A stretch of DNA of 35,084 nucleotides from Gammaproteobacteria bacterium (GTDB lineage Bacteria > Pseudomonadota > Gammaproteobacteria > Chromatiales > Chromatiaceae), in the NCBI GenBank assembly GCA_020445315.1, contig JAGRGW010000128.1, positions 1 to 35,084 on the forward strand, given 5' to 3'. A program made the translations under genes and the position numbers. The notes beneath the pieces are model-generated. The model had not been told where the DNA came from, made no database searches, and saw only the letters and a list, made by a program, of their open reading frames with translations. How positions within the stretch are numbered: the first letter of the stretch is position 1; each line of letters begins with the position of its first letter. Below, in pieces: positions 1 to 7,352 of this stretch.

Positions 1-570
1 GTGTTGCCCAAGGGCATCCCTGTCGTACGGCGACGCCTGCCTGAGATCCTGGAAGACGCCGACAATGGCCTGAGCGACCTGTTTCGCCGCCTGCTGATGC
101 AAAGCTACCAGCAGTTGCAGATGCTCGATGAGCAGATCGATGCCTACACCCGGGAAGTCACCCGCCTGTCGCACCAGAATGAGGCCTGCCAACGCCTGCA
201 GAGCATCCCGGGGTTTGGCCCGATCGTGGCCAGCGTCTTCTACAGTGTGGTCGGCAACGGTCAGGCCTTCCGCCGGGGTCGCGACGTATCCGCCGCCGTG
301 GGTCTGGTGCCCCGGCAACACAGCAGCGGCGGCAAGGAGGTCCTGCTCGGCATCAGCAAACGTGGTGATCGCTATCTGCGCAGCTTATTGGCACATGGCG
401 CCCGCGCGGTGATCATCCAGTCGGATCACAAGGACGACCGCCTGAGTCGATGGATCAACCGGCTCAAGGCCGAGCGCGGCGTCAACCGGGCCACCATCGC
501 CCTGGCGAACAAGATGGCACGCATCGGCTGGGCGATCCTGGCCCACAAAACGGTCTACCAGGCCGCCTAA
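1..570 (+). CDS. IS110-family (IS1111-type) transposase, C-terminal part, cut by window edge
   Basis: This is the C-terminal part of a DEDD transposase of the IS110 family. About 189 residues are visible and the frame is open to base 1, so the N-terminal RuvC-like catalytic part lies outside the window. The visible part has a basic, helical linker with PEILEDADN (about residues 14-22) and the Transposase_20 domain. That domain carries the helix-hairpin-helix-like SIPGFGPIVAS stretch (about residues 68-78) and the highly conserved PRQHSSGGK and GISKRGDRYLR motifs. These motifs are typical of the IS1111 group. The stop is TAA at 568-570. The first GTG in the window is probably not the real start. 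No frameshift is seen in the visible part, so the element may be intact. Confidence 0.9.
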   Translation: MLPKGIPVVRRRLPEILEDADNGLSDLFRRLLMQSYQQLQMLDEQIDAYTREVTRLSHQNEACQRLQSIPGFGPIVASVFYSVVGNGQAFRRGRDVSAAVGLVPRQHSSGGKEVLLGISKRGDRYLRSLLAHGARAVIIQSDHKDDRLSRWINRLKAERGVNRATIALANKMARIGWAILAHKTVYQAA

Positions 571-845
571 CTGAGTCGACGGCGCACCGATAACCCCAAG
601 GAGGTAACCCTTCCACGATTGCAAAGCATGAACGGCAAACGATGACACAACAGGTCAGACCGGCGTATCGCAAACCTGATCATTCCCGAGGCAACACAAG
701 CCGCTTCGCCGAATAGGACGATACGCGCGTACTTCATCGAGGCCAGGGGCCCGTTCCCCACAAACAGGCCGGATATACGGAAGCAATCCTGTCCCTGTCA
801 TCGAAAACCGCACGTGCTTGCAAAACGGGAGGAGACCATATAGGG
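1..845 (+). mobile_element. IS110/IS1111-type insertion sequence, 3' portion
   Basis: The transposase 3' end is followed by about 275 bases without a coding gene (571-845). The tail around 815-845 (TTGCAAAACGGGAGGAG followed by CCATATAG) resembles the right ends I recall for IS1111-group elements, so I place the boundary near 845. This is inference, because IS110 elements leave no target duplication and the left end is outside the window. In the IS1111 group the structured guide RNA (seekRNA/bridge RNA) is encoded downstream of the transposase, so this tail is where it would lie. Confidence 0.6.
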
Positions 846-915
846 AATGACGGGCAGGCTTGCAGGGCGCAACACCTTTAGGGCGGTGCGCCGGTCTTGC
901 TGGAAGGACGAGGGC
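571..915. other. Non-coding stretch: IS right end and fkpB 3' flank
   Basis: There are 345 bases without a convincing gene. The first part, to about 845, is the presumed IS1111 right end and candidate guide-RNA region. The rest, 846-915, is the 3' flank of the minus-strand FKBP gene and shows no U-tailed terminator. Short frames on both strands here lack ribosome sites and recognisable protein content. Confidence 0.5.
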
Positions 916-1380
916 TCAAACCCCGTCGCCCGCCGTCACCGGCTTGCCGACGTCGAGTATCTCGACGCCGAATGTGATCTCGTGGCCGGCCAGGGGGTGG
1001 TTGAAATCGACCTCGACCTGGCCTTCGCCGACCTCGAGCACGATGCCGGCGGTCTCTTCGCCATCGGGCAGCTGGAACGCAATCACCTGGCCGGATTCGG
1101 GTTCGAAATCGGTGTCGAAGTCGCTGCGGGGAAGGTGCTGAATCAGGGCCGGGTTGCGCGGGCCATAGGCCTGGTCGGGCATCAGGTTCAGGGTCTGGGT
1201 GTCACCCGGCTTCAGGCCGTACAGGGCCAGTTCCAGGCCGGGTTGCAGCGTACCGTCGCCCATCACCAGCGATACCGGCTCCTCGCCGAAGGTGCTGAGG
1301 ACCTCGCTGCCGTCTTCGAGCAGGATGCGCAGGTGCAGGGTGACCGCGCTGCCGGGCAGGATCTCGTTACCGTCGTTCAC
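916..1380 (-). CDS. fkpB: FKBP-type peptidyl-prolyl isomerase, FkpB/SlpA-like
   Basis: This is a predicted 154-aa cytoplasmic prolyl isomerase and chaperone of the SlyD/SlpA group. It starts at GTG 1380, which overlaps the TGA of the upstream gene as GTGA and implies translational coupling. The protein begins with NDGNEILPGS. It keeps the FKBP core: GDGTLQPGLELAL (about residues 41-53), a DQAYG motif, and the IF-domain insertion with EVDFNHPLAGH, followed by a closing FGVEILDV strand. The length fits SlpA (about 150 aa), and there is no histidine-rich metal-binding tail as in SlyD. It is the last gene of the minus-strand unit downstream of btuB. Its link with the cobalamin genes is positional only. 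Confidence 0.9.
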   Translation of the reverse strand: MNDGNEILPGSAVTLHLRILLEDGSEVLSTFGEEPVSLVMGDGTLQPGLELALYGLKPGDTQTLNLMPDQAYGPRNPALIQHLPRSDFDTDFEPESGQVIAFQLPDGEETAGIVLEVGEGQVEVDFNHPLAGHEITFGVEILDVGKPVTAGDGV

Positions 1381-2168
1381 AACGGCGCCGCCGTGTTGTC
1401 GCCGGCCGACTGTTCGTCCGCGATCTCGCGCAGGGTCGGCAGTTCGATGCCGAGCCGATCGGCGTGCGCCAGGGCCCGTTCGAGCCGTGCCGGCGCGCTG
1501 CGGCCCATGCACTTGTGGGCCGGGTCACCGTCGAACGCGGTGACCATGGCGCTGACCAGTTCGTCGTTGTTGAAGCGCGAACCCGTCAGCGCCTCCTGCA
1601 GGCGAATCACGTCGTTGGCGACCTTGCGTGCGAATTCGGGATGGTCGCGCCAGAGTTCGCCGACAGTGCCGCCGACACGCAGCCCGGCGATGTTGCTGGT
1701 CAGTATGTAGAGATTCTTCAGCACCAGTTCGAACAGCATCTCTCGCTGCTTCTCGACGACCCGGACCGGTATGTCGAGGGTCGACAGGGCCTTCTGCAGC
1801 AGCTTGGTGCGTGGTCCCTGCGCCGGCGAAGGGATGATGACCTTGCTGTCCTGGCCCTTCTTCTTCTCGAACCAGACCGAGATCACGGTGACCTTGCCCA
1901 GTTCCCGGTAGTCATCCGGCAACAGTTCGTTCTGCAGCAGTGTCAGGCGCTTGCGCCAGTCCGCCGGAATCGTCTTCAGGACTGACTGCAGATCGTTTTC
2001 GCCGACGGCGACGACGACGGTGCGTGGCTGTGGCAGCTTGCGCGCCAGTTTCTTCATGTTGGTGTGGCGATTGACCGGGTACACGGGATGTCCCTGCTTC
2101 AGGAAGGCGCGCGCGAACACGCTGCCCATCTCTCCCATGCCGACTACGACCACCGGTTTCTTTGCCAT
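1377..2168 (-). CDS. NAD(P)-binding Rossmann-fold protein (ketopantoate reductase-like)
   Basis: This is a protein of about 263 aa with an N-terminal dinucleotide-binding strand and glycine loop, VVVVGMGEMGSVFARAF (GxGxxG at about residues 10-15). It also has an all-helical C-terminal region (roughly 130-250), the architecture of 6-phosphogluconate dehydrogenase and ketopantoate reductase-like proteins. I cannot assign a substrate. The catalytic Lys/Glu/Asn set of PanE is not evident, so panE is not claimed. The start is either ATG 2168 or the GTG just before it (2171); a GGGAG lies 8-11 bases upstream. It sits 86 bases downstream of the adenosyltransferase and overlaps fkpB by 4 bases, so it is probably co-transcribed with both. 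Confidence 0.8.
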   Translation of the reverse strand: MAKKPVVVVGMGEMGSVFARAFLKQGHPVYPVNRHTNMKKLARKLPQPRTVVVAVGENDLQSVLKTIPADWRKRLTLLQNELLPDDYRELGKVTVISVWFEKKKGQDSKVIIPSPAQGPRTKLLQKALSTLDIPVRVVEKQREMLFELVLKNLYILTSNIAGLRVGGTVGELWRDHPEFARKVANDVIRLQEALTGSRFNNDELVSAMVTAFDGDPAHKCMGRSAPARLERALAHADRLGIELPTLREIADEQSAGDNTAAPL

Positions 2169-2257
2169 CACGTACCGCGCTCCCTACTCAGTTGCCGGAT
2201 CATCGAATCTGGCGGGCATTCTAGCGCGCCCGCCGTGTTCGATCGTGTCGCCGTTGT

Positions 2258-2803
2258 TCAGATGCCCTTGCGCCACGTCACTTCGATGCCGCCGTCGCGT
2301 CGTGCCAGCACCCGTGCAACGACAAACAACAGGTCGGACAGCCGGTTGAGGTAGTGGACCGAAACCGGGTTGACGACGGCGCGGTGCGACAGGCGTACCA
2401 GGTTCCGCTCGGCGCGGCGGCAGATGCAACGGGCCAGGTGGCAGCGTGCCGCGGGCTCGTTGCCGCCGGGGAGGACGAATTCCTCCAGTGGTGGCAGCGA
2501 CGCGTTGTGCGCGTCCAGCCATTGTTCCAGTTGCGCCACGGTCGTGTCGGCGAGGCCGTCGTTGACCTGCAGCGCGAGCTCGCCACCGATGTCGAACAGC
2601 CGATGCTGGATGACCTCCAACTGCGGATCGATGTCGCTGCCGGTGTTGCTGGCGCGCAGCAGGCCGACGGCGCTGTTCAGCTCATCGATGCTGCCGATGG
2701 CCTCGATCAGCGGATCATCCTTGTACAGGCGTTCGTCACCGACGACGCCGGTCGTGCCGTCGTCGCCGGTGCGCGTGTAGATGCGGGTCAGTCGCTTGGG
2801 CAT
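2258..2803 (-). CDS. pduO: Cob(I)alamin adenosyltransferase, PduO type
   Basis: This 181-aa enzyme should transfer the 5'-deoxyadenosyl group of ATP to cob(I)alamin or corrinoid precursors, making adenosylcobalamin in the cytoplasm. The N-terminal TRTGDDGTTG motif (about residues 11-20) is the ATP-binding signature of the PduO/MMAB family. IDELNSAVGLLRA (about 39-51) is also typical. The conserved LPGGNEPAARCHLARCICRRAERNLV region (written here as a family motif) lies at about residues 110-135. The length matches the family. The gene starts 25 bases after the btuB stop on the same strand, so import and adenosylation are probably under the same cobalamin riboswitch. The ribosome site is weak (CAGAGAG). 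Confidence 0.95.
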   Translation of the reverse strand: MPKRLTRIYTRTGDDGTTGVVGDERLYKDDPLIEAIGSIDELNSAVGLLRASNTGSDIDPQLEVIQHRLFDIGGELALQVNDGLADTTVAQLEQWLDAHNASLPPLEEFVLPGGNEPAARCHLARCICRRAERNLVRLSHRAVVNPVSVHYLNRLSDLLFVVARVLARRDGGIEVTWRKGI

Positions 2804-2828
2804 GTACGGCGCTCTCTGGCTGCTGAGA

Positions 2829-4634
2829 TCAATCGGAGTCTATCCGCAAGCCGAGGTAAATGCTGCGGTCCGGGGTATTGTAGCCGCCCGCCAGTTCGTA
2901 GTCGGTGTCGAACAGGTTCTCGATGCGGCCCTCCAGCGTCGTGTCCGCGGAGAGATGCCAGCGCAGTGTCGTGTTCGTGAGCGTGTAGGCCGACAGTTCG
3001 ACGTTGTTGAACAGCGAGTCCCGGCGGTCGCCCTGGTGCAGAATCTCCAGGTTGGCATCCCAGTCGCTGTGCCGGTATCCGAGGGCGAACGTGCCGGCAA
3101 TGCGGGCGCGCCGGGGCAGCCAGGTATCGTTGGTGTCGTCGCGCGGCTCCTTCCAGTCGATGCCGGCGTGCAGCCGCCACGGGCCGCGCAGGTAGTCGTA
3201 GGCCAGTTCGACACCGGTGATGGATGATTGCTCGACGTTCTCGTTGCGACCGGTCGGGAACGTGCCGGTGTACACGATCAGGTTGTCGATCTCCGTGTGA
3301 TACCCGGTCGCGGCAACGCTGGCGTGTTGGCCGAGTTCGCGGCGGATGCCGAGTTCGATCGAGCGGGAGGTCTCCGGGTCGAGGTCGGGGTTGCCGCCGA
3401 AGCCGTACAGGTCGGTGCCGCTCGGCGCCCGGTAGGCTGTGCCCAGGCTGGCGTGCAGTCGCGTGGCGGCGTCCACCTGGTAGCCATAGCCCAGGTTCCA
3501 GGTCGGATGGTCGCCGAAGTCTTCGTAGTGGCTCCAGCGCAGGGCGACGACGGCGCTGTGTGGTCCGTTGACGTACTGGTTCTGCACGTACACTGCCTGG
3601 TTGTCGCGGTCCTCGTCGAAACCGGTGCCATAACTGAGGGCCCTGGTGTTCTCCCGTTCCAGCGTGACGCCACCGATCAGGACGTTGCCGGGCATCCAGC
3701 GGTAGTCGTTCTGCCAGTCCAGCCGTTGTCGCGTGCTGCGCGTGTAGTCGAGATCACCGAGGAAGTTGGCCTGGTTCTGGTCGATGAAATCGGTGCTGCG
3801 GCTGATCGTCAGTCGCGAGTCCCAGTTGTCGCGCAGGGCGCTGTCGAGGCCGAGACTGATCACGCTGTTGTCGAAGTCCTGGTCCAGCGGTGCGCCAAAC
3901 GCCGAGTACGCGGTCGTGCCGCGGGTGACGAAGGCATTCAGCCGGAGCTTGTGTCGTCCGAGCCGCTGGCCGAAGCGCGCCTGGATGCTGTTGTTCTCGT
4001 ACCCGCTGTCGAACGTGTCGCCGGTCTGCGCCGGGTATCCCCTGCTCTCCTGGTGCGACAGGCTGACGGCGAGGTTGGTCGGTCCGTTTGCCATTGCCAC
4101 GCCGGCGTTGATGTTGACCGTGTCGTAGCTGCCGGCCTGGATCTCGACATGCCCGCTCTCGCCCTGCGCGGCAGGCTCCCGGGTAATGAGATTGACGACG
4201 CCGCCGATGGCAGCGGAGCCATACAGGCTCGACAGTGGCCCACGCACGATCTCGACGCGCTCGACCAGGCGTGGGTCGATGTTCTGGATGGCGGTGTTGC
4301 CGATCGTGCCCGGGTTGATCGGCACGCCGTCGAGCAGGATCAGGGTATGGTCGCTCTCCGCGCCGCGCAGGAACAGTGACGTGACCTGTCCCGGGCCACC
4401 GTTGCGGCCGATATCGATGCCGGGCAGGCCACGCAGCAACTCGCCGATGTCGTTGGTCTGCGACTGCGCGATGTCCTCGCGTTCGATGACCGCGATGCTG
4501 GCCGGGACCCGGTCCAGCGTCGTCGCGGTACGTGATGCCGTGATGACGATCGGCGGCAGGCTGGCGGTCTCGGCGGTGACGGTGCCGACCAGGCAGGCGG
4601 CCAGGCAGCTGACGGGGAGTGCATTTCTCAACAT
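2829..4634 (-). CDS. btuB: TonB-dependent vitamin B12 receptor BtuB
   Basis: This is a 601-aa outer-membrane receptor. I chose ATG 4634 because it opens a signal peptide (MLRNALPVSCLAACLVGTVTAE). The longer frame upstream encodes low-complexity residues. The TonB box is PPIVITASR (about residues 29-37). A plug domain follows with DIGELLRGLPGIDI, LFLRGAESDHTLILLDGVPI and GPLSSLYGSAAIGGVVN. The rest is a 22-strand barrel rich in alternating polar and aromatic strands, with PETSRSIELGIR and a final strand, YLGLRIDSD. The B12 riboswitch directly upstream and the adenosyltransferase downstream support cobalamin as the ligand rather than a siderophore. Confidence 0.95.
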   Translation of the reverse strand: MLRNALPVSCLAACLVGTVTAETASLPPIVITASRTATTLDRVPASIAVIEREDIAQSQTNDIGELLRGLPGIDIGRNGGPGQVTSLFLRGAESDHTLILLDGVPINPGTIGNTAIQNIDPRLVERVEIVRGPLSSLYGSAAIGGVVNLITREPAAQGESGHVEIQAGSYDTVNINAGVAMANGPTNLAVSLSHQESRGYPAQTGDTFDSGYENNSIQARFGQRLGRHKLRLNAFVTRGTTAYSAFGAPLDQDFDNSVISLGLDSALRDNWDSRLTISRSTDFIDQNQANFLGDLDYTRSTRQRLDWQNDYRWMPGNVLIGGVTLERENTRALSYGTGFDEDRDNQAVYVQNQYVNGPHSAVVALRWSHYEDFGDHPTWNLGYGYQVDAATRLHASLGTAYRAPSGTDLYGFGGNPDLDPETSRSIELGIRRELGQHASVAATGYHTEIDNLIVYTGTFPTGRNENVEQSSITGVELAYDYLRGPWRLHAGIDWKEPRDDTNDTWLPRRARIAGTFALGYRHSDWDANLEILHQGDRRDSLFNNVELSAYTLTNTTLRWHLSADTTLEGRIENLFDTDYELAGGYNTPDRSIYLGLRIDSD

Positions 4635-4772
4635 GATGCTGTGGGTGCTCCGGCGGCAGCGCCCACCGCACTGCCGGGTCGAGGTCGCCGGGTACAGGGA
4701 GGCGCCGCGGACCGGCAGTCGACCGGCGTAAAGCGGCATCGCCTCACGCAGCCCGCCGCGACGTGGTGAATG

Positions 4773-4995
4773 AATGCCGAAGGCCGGTATCCGGACTGAC
4801 GGTTCGACCCTGCGGGGTCTCCGGCCGACGCCTTCCCGCGCGGATTACGCAGTGGCAGATGGCGGACGGACTAACCGATCACCGTTGCGGGGGCAGTGTT
4901 GGATTGTCTGGCGGGGTGTTCCCCGGAGAGCACCGACTTCCCGTTTAACCTCGGGTTCGGTGAAGAGAACGCGAGGCACCTCAGGCGAGGTGCCG
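4773..4995 (-). promoter_or_regulatory. Cobalamin riboswitch controlling btuB
   Basis: On the minus strand the conserved blocks occur in order: GAGGTGCC (from about 4987), TTAAACGGGAAG with CGGTG, then CACTGCCCCCGCAACGGTGA, GCCACTGCG (the B12 box, about 4846-4854), GCGGGAAGGCG, and CAGTCCGGATACCGGC ending near 4782. This is the classic order of a cobalamin aptamer. It lies about 140 bases upstream of the btuB start. No U-tailed terminator is visible between aptamer and start, so control is probably at translation or by Rho. Confidence 0.95.
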
Positions 4996-4996
4996 G

Positions 4997-5025
4997 ACTG
5001 TAAGCAGTGTCTTCGGGCGGGTCAA
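4997..5025 (-). promoter_or_regulatory. Predicted sigma70 promoter of the btuB riboswitch transcript
   Basis: On the minus strand, TTGACC (5025-5020) and TACAGT (5002-4997) are separated by exactly 17 bases. Transcription would start near 4990, at the 5' edge of the riboswitch. A perfect dyad, GGCACCTC-AGGC-GAGGTGCC (4975-4994), overlaps this start site. Confidence 0.6.
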
Positions 5026-5062
5026 GCCGCGCTGGCTGTATCGCCAGGGCAGCGACATGCCT

Positions 5063-5203
5063 TTATTTCATCAGTTCCTGGGTTACGAACACGTAGCCGA
5101 GCACCCCGGAAAGGGCCACGACCAGGATCATTTGCAACACGATGCAGGCTCCAGGGATATCGCTGCAGACCTTGCCGAAAGTACAACTTACAAAAGACTT
5201 CAC
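5063..5203 (-). CDS. Small three-cysteine membrane peptide, 46 aa
   Basis: I do not recognise this protein. Read on the minus strand from GTG 5203, it has 46 residues and ends at TAA 5063. A GGAGG ribosome site lies 8 bases upstream of the start. The N-terminal half has cysteines at positions 7, 13 and 20 (MKSFVSCTFGKVCSDIPGAC). Residues about 21-39 form one hydrophobic helix (IVLQMILVVALSGVLGYVF), and the tail is TQELMK. It is therefore probably a single-pass inner-membrane peptide, perhaps binding metal or a thiol. It stands alone, with a dyad operator (5262-5281) 59 bases upstream of its start. A similar operator precedes the DUF2892 gene at 34115. The good ribosome site, upstream operator and membrane segment argue that it is real. 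Confidence 0.65.
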   Translation of the reverse strand: MKSFVSCTFGKVCSDIPGACIVLQMILVVALSGVLGYVFVTQELMK

Positions 5204-5261
5204 TTCGTACACCTCCAGATCAACCTTTCCCATTTCTTATGTGCTGCAACTCACGGATTTT

Positions 5262-5281
5262 AAATTAGAAAATGCTAATTT
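5262..5281. promoter_or_regulatory. Palindromic operator AAATTAG-N6-CTAATTT
   Basis: This is a perfect 7-base inverted repeat with a 6-base spacer (AAATTAG 5262-5268, CTAATTT 5275-5281), 59-78 bases upstream of the 46-aa peptide start. An AT-rich -10 candidate overlaps it. The same architecture (ATATTAG-N6-CTAATAT) lies upstream of the DUF2892 gene at 34398-34417. It resembles the AT-rich dyads bound by ArsR-family sulfide sensors of the BigR/YgaV type, but that assignment is inference. Confidence 0.6.
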
Positions 5282-5702
5282 GGTGGACCCTTGAGTTAAC
5301 CGATACTGGCATGCCGAAAGCGGCGTGACAAGGCTGTGACAGGGCAAATTTCGGTCAATTTCCTAACCTGAATCAGGCCTCCGTCCTGGAATCCCGTTCT
5401 TGCGCTACGAAGTGGTTGAGGATTGGACAGTTGTCAACAATCTGTTTGCAGTGCAACAATAACTTGTGCTGCATTGCAACAAGCGTCACTACATGTAGTG
5501 TTCCGTCTCATTGGTCATACCCTTGGCCGGAAAATCGGGTATCGCGCAGTGACGCAGCCACTGCCTTCGGCCGGCCGGGTGCCAAGCCATCGAGATTGTC
5601 TGGTCACAATGACGGGAACGCTGCGATGTCTCCGGCCGGCAATTCAACTCCCCCGAACAACCGGATGCGCGGCTCTTTCCGCGCGCAGGTTAGACTGCGC
5701 CC
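5282..5702. other. Intergenic region before rimO with several small palindromes
   Basis: This region has 421 bases with no supported gene. It is less GC-rich than its surroundings. It contains TTGCA-G-TGCAA near 5447-5457, a related TGCATTGCA about 20 bases later, and a perfect 14-base palindrome CACTACATGTAGTG at 5487-5500. These may be operators, but no good promoter pairs with them. The last bases before rimO (TTAGACT) could be a -10 element giving a very short leader. Confidence 0.4.
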
Positions 5703-7022
5703 ATGAGCGCATCAGATCCCAAGGTCGGTTTTGTCAGTCTCGGTTGTCCCAAGAACCTGGTCGATTCCGAGCGCATCCTGACCCAGTTGCGCGCCGAGGG
5801 ATACCAGCTGGCCGCCACCTACCAGGGCGCCGACCTCGTCGTCGTCAACACTTGTGGATTCATCGATGCCGCGGTCACCGAGTCGCTGAACGCGATCGGC
5901 GAGGCACTCGACGGTAACGGCCGGGTCATCGTCACCGGCTGCCTGGGCGTGCGCGAAGACGAGATCCGTGCCGCCCATCCCGATGTCCTGGCGGTCACCG
6001 GGCCACACGACTACGAGGCGGTCATGGACGCGGTGCACAGCCACCTGCCGGCGCCGCACGACCCGTTCACGAGCCTGCTGCCGCCGCAGGGCATCAAGCT
6101 GACGCCACGGCACTATGCCTACCTGAAGATCTCCGAGGGCTGTAACCACCGTTGCACCTTCTGCATCATTCCGAGCATGCGCGGCGATCTGGTCAGTCGC
6201 CCGATCGGCGAGGTCGTCGCCGAGGCCGAGCGGCTGGTGGCGTCGGGCGTGCGCGAACTGCTGGTCGTGTCGCAGGACACCAGCGCCTATGGCGTTGACC
6301 TGAAGTACCGCACCGATTTCTGCAACGGCAGGCCGGTCGAGACGCGGTTGACGGCGCTCGCGCGCGAGCTCGGCAGGCTGCCCGCGTGGACCCGGCTGCA
6401 CTACGTCTATCCCTATCCACATGTCGACGATCTGGTCCCGCTGATGGCCGAGTGCGCGATCCTGCCGTACCTCGACATCCCGCTGCAGCACGGCAGCGAA
6501 CGGATACTGAAACTGATGAAGCGCCCGGCGGCGACGGAAAAGGTCCTCACGCGCCTGGCCCGCTGGCGCGAAATCTGCCCGGAACTCGTGTTGCGTTCGA
6601 CCTTCATCGTCGGGTTCCCCGGCGAGACCGAGGAGGATTTCGACCGTCTGCTCGACTTCATCCAGGAGGCACAGCTCGACAGGGTGGGTTGCTTTGCGTA
6701 TTCGCCGGTCGCGGGCGCGACGGCGAACGCGCTGCCCGACCCGGTTCCCGAGGAAATCAAGCAGGACCGCTTGCAGCGCTTCATGGAGATCCAGGCCGAC
6801 ATCAGCCGTGACAGGCTGGCGCTACAGGTCGGGCGCGAGATGACCGTGCTGATCGACGAGGTGCACGAAGACCACATCGTCGCGCGCGGCCCGGGCGATG
6901 CGCCGGAGGTCGACGGGCAGGTCATCATCGACGGCGCCTGGGAGGACGTCGGGCCGGGCGACTTCATCGAGGTGACGGTGACGGGCTACGACGCCCATGA
7001 CCTTTTCGCCGAGCCGGTCTGA
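5703..7022 (+). CDS. rimO: Ribosomal protein S12 methylthiotransferase RimO
   Basis: This 439-aa radical-SAM enzyme adds a methylthio group to an aspartate of ribosomal protein S12. The N-terminal UPF0004 domain has the three cluster cysteines at positions 15 (SLGCPKN), 51 (NTCGF) and 80 (TGCLG). The radical-SAM motif CNHRCTFC is at 147-154. The S-adenosylmethionine domain continues through the conserved [18 protein letters not shown] and [14 protein letters not shown] stretches. The C-terminal ~65 residues form a TRAM RNA-binding domain. [18 protein letters not shown] and the overall length (about 440 aa) separate it from MiaB. It is monocistronic here, and the start is 2-3 bases after a possible -10, so its leader may be minimal. 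Confidence 0.97.
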   Translation: MSASDPKVGFVSLGCPKNLVDSERILTQLRAEGYQLAATYQGADLVVVNTCGFIDAAVTESLNAIGEALDGNGRVIVTGCLGVREDEIRAAHPDVLAVTGPHDYEAVMDAVHSHLPAPHDPFTSLLPPQGIKLTPRHYAYLKISEGCNHRCTFCIIPSMRGDLVSRPIGEVVAEAERLVASGVRELLVVSQDTSAYGVDLKYRTDFCNGRPVETRLTALARELGRLPAWTRLHYVYPYPHVDDLVPLMAECAILPYLDIPLQHGSERILKLMKRPAATEKVLTRLARWREICPELVLRSTFIVGFPGETEEDFDRLLDFIQEAQLDRVGCFAYSPVAGATANALPDPVPEEIKQDRLQRFMEIQADISRDRLALQVGREMTVLIDEVHEDHIVARGPGDAPEVDGQVIIDGAWEDVGPGDFIEVTVTGYDAHDLFAEPV

Positions 7023-7352
7023 CTGTCAGCACCTGGCGCGTGTTCTCCAGTCCGGCATCGAGTCCATGCGAGCGATGCCGCAAAAGAAGCAGCGGTTTTG
7101 TGACACGGTTGTTGTGGGCCGGTGACGTTCACGTTGTCTGGTCGATTTGCAGTTGATTCTCCCGATGCGACAGATATTCCAGTTTGTTGGTGATGAATGG
7201 CTTGAAGGCAGGAAAGCCTGCTTTGGGTGTGATGACTGCTCGACGGGTGCGCGCGTCAGGTGTTTCATGCGTTATGAAACCAAAATGGATGCATGGCCGG
7301 ATGGTGGTGCCGAGGCGCCCGCCGGCCATCAAACCCGGCGACGCTCGTGAAG
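7023..7352. other. Intergenic region between rimO and PhoX-like gene
   Basis: There are 330 bases with no gene I can support. The sequence around 7203-7221 can form a short hairpin (GCAGG-AAAG-CCTGC) without a T tract. Short frames on both strands lack ribosome sites or family features. Confidence 0.4.

Noticed and set aside
3228..4379. 383-codon frame antisense to btuB
   Set aside because: BtuB is certain, and the antisense frame has Val/Ala/Gly-rich shadow composition.
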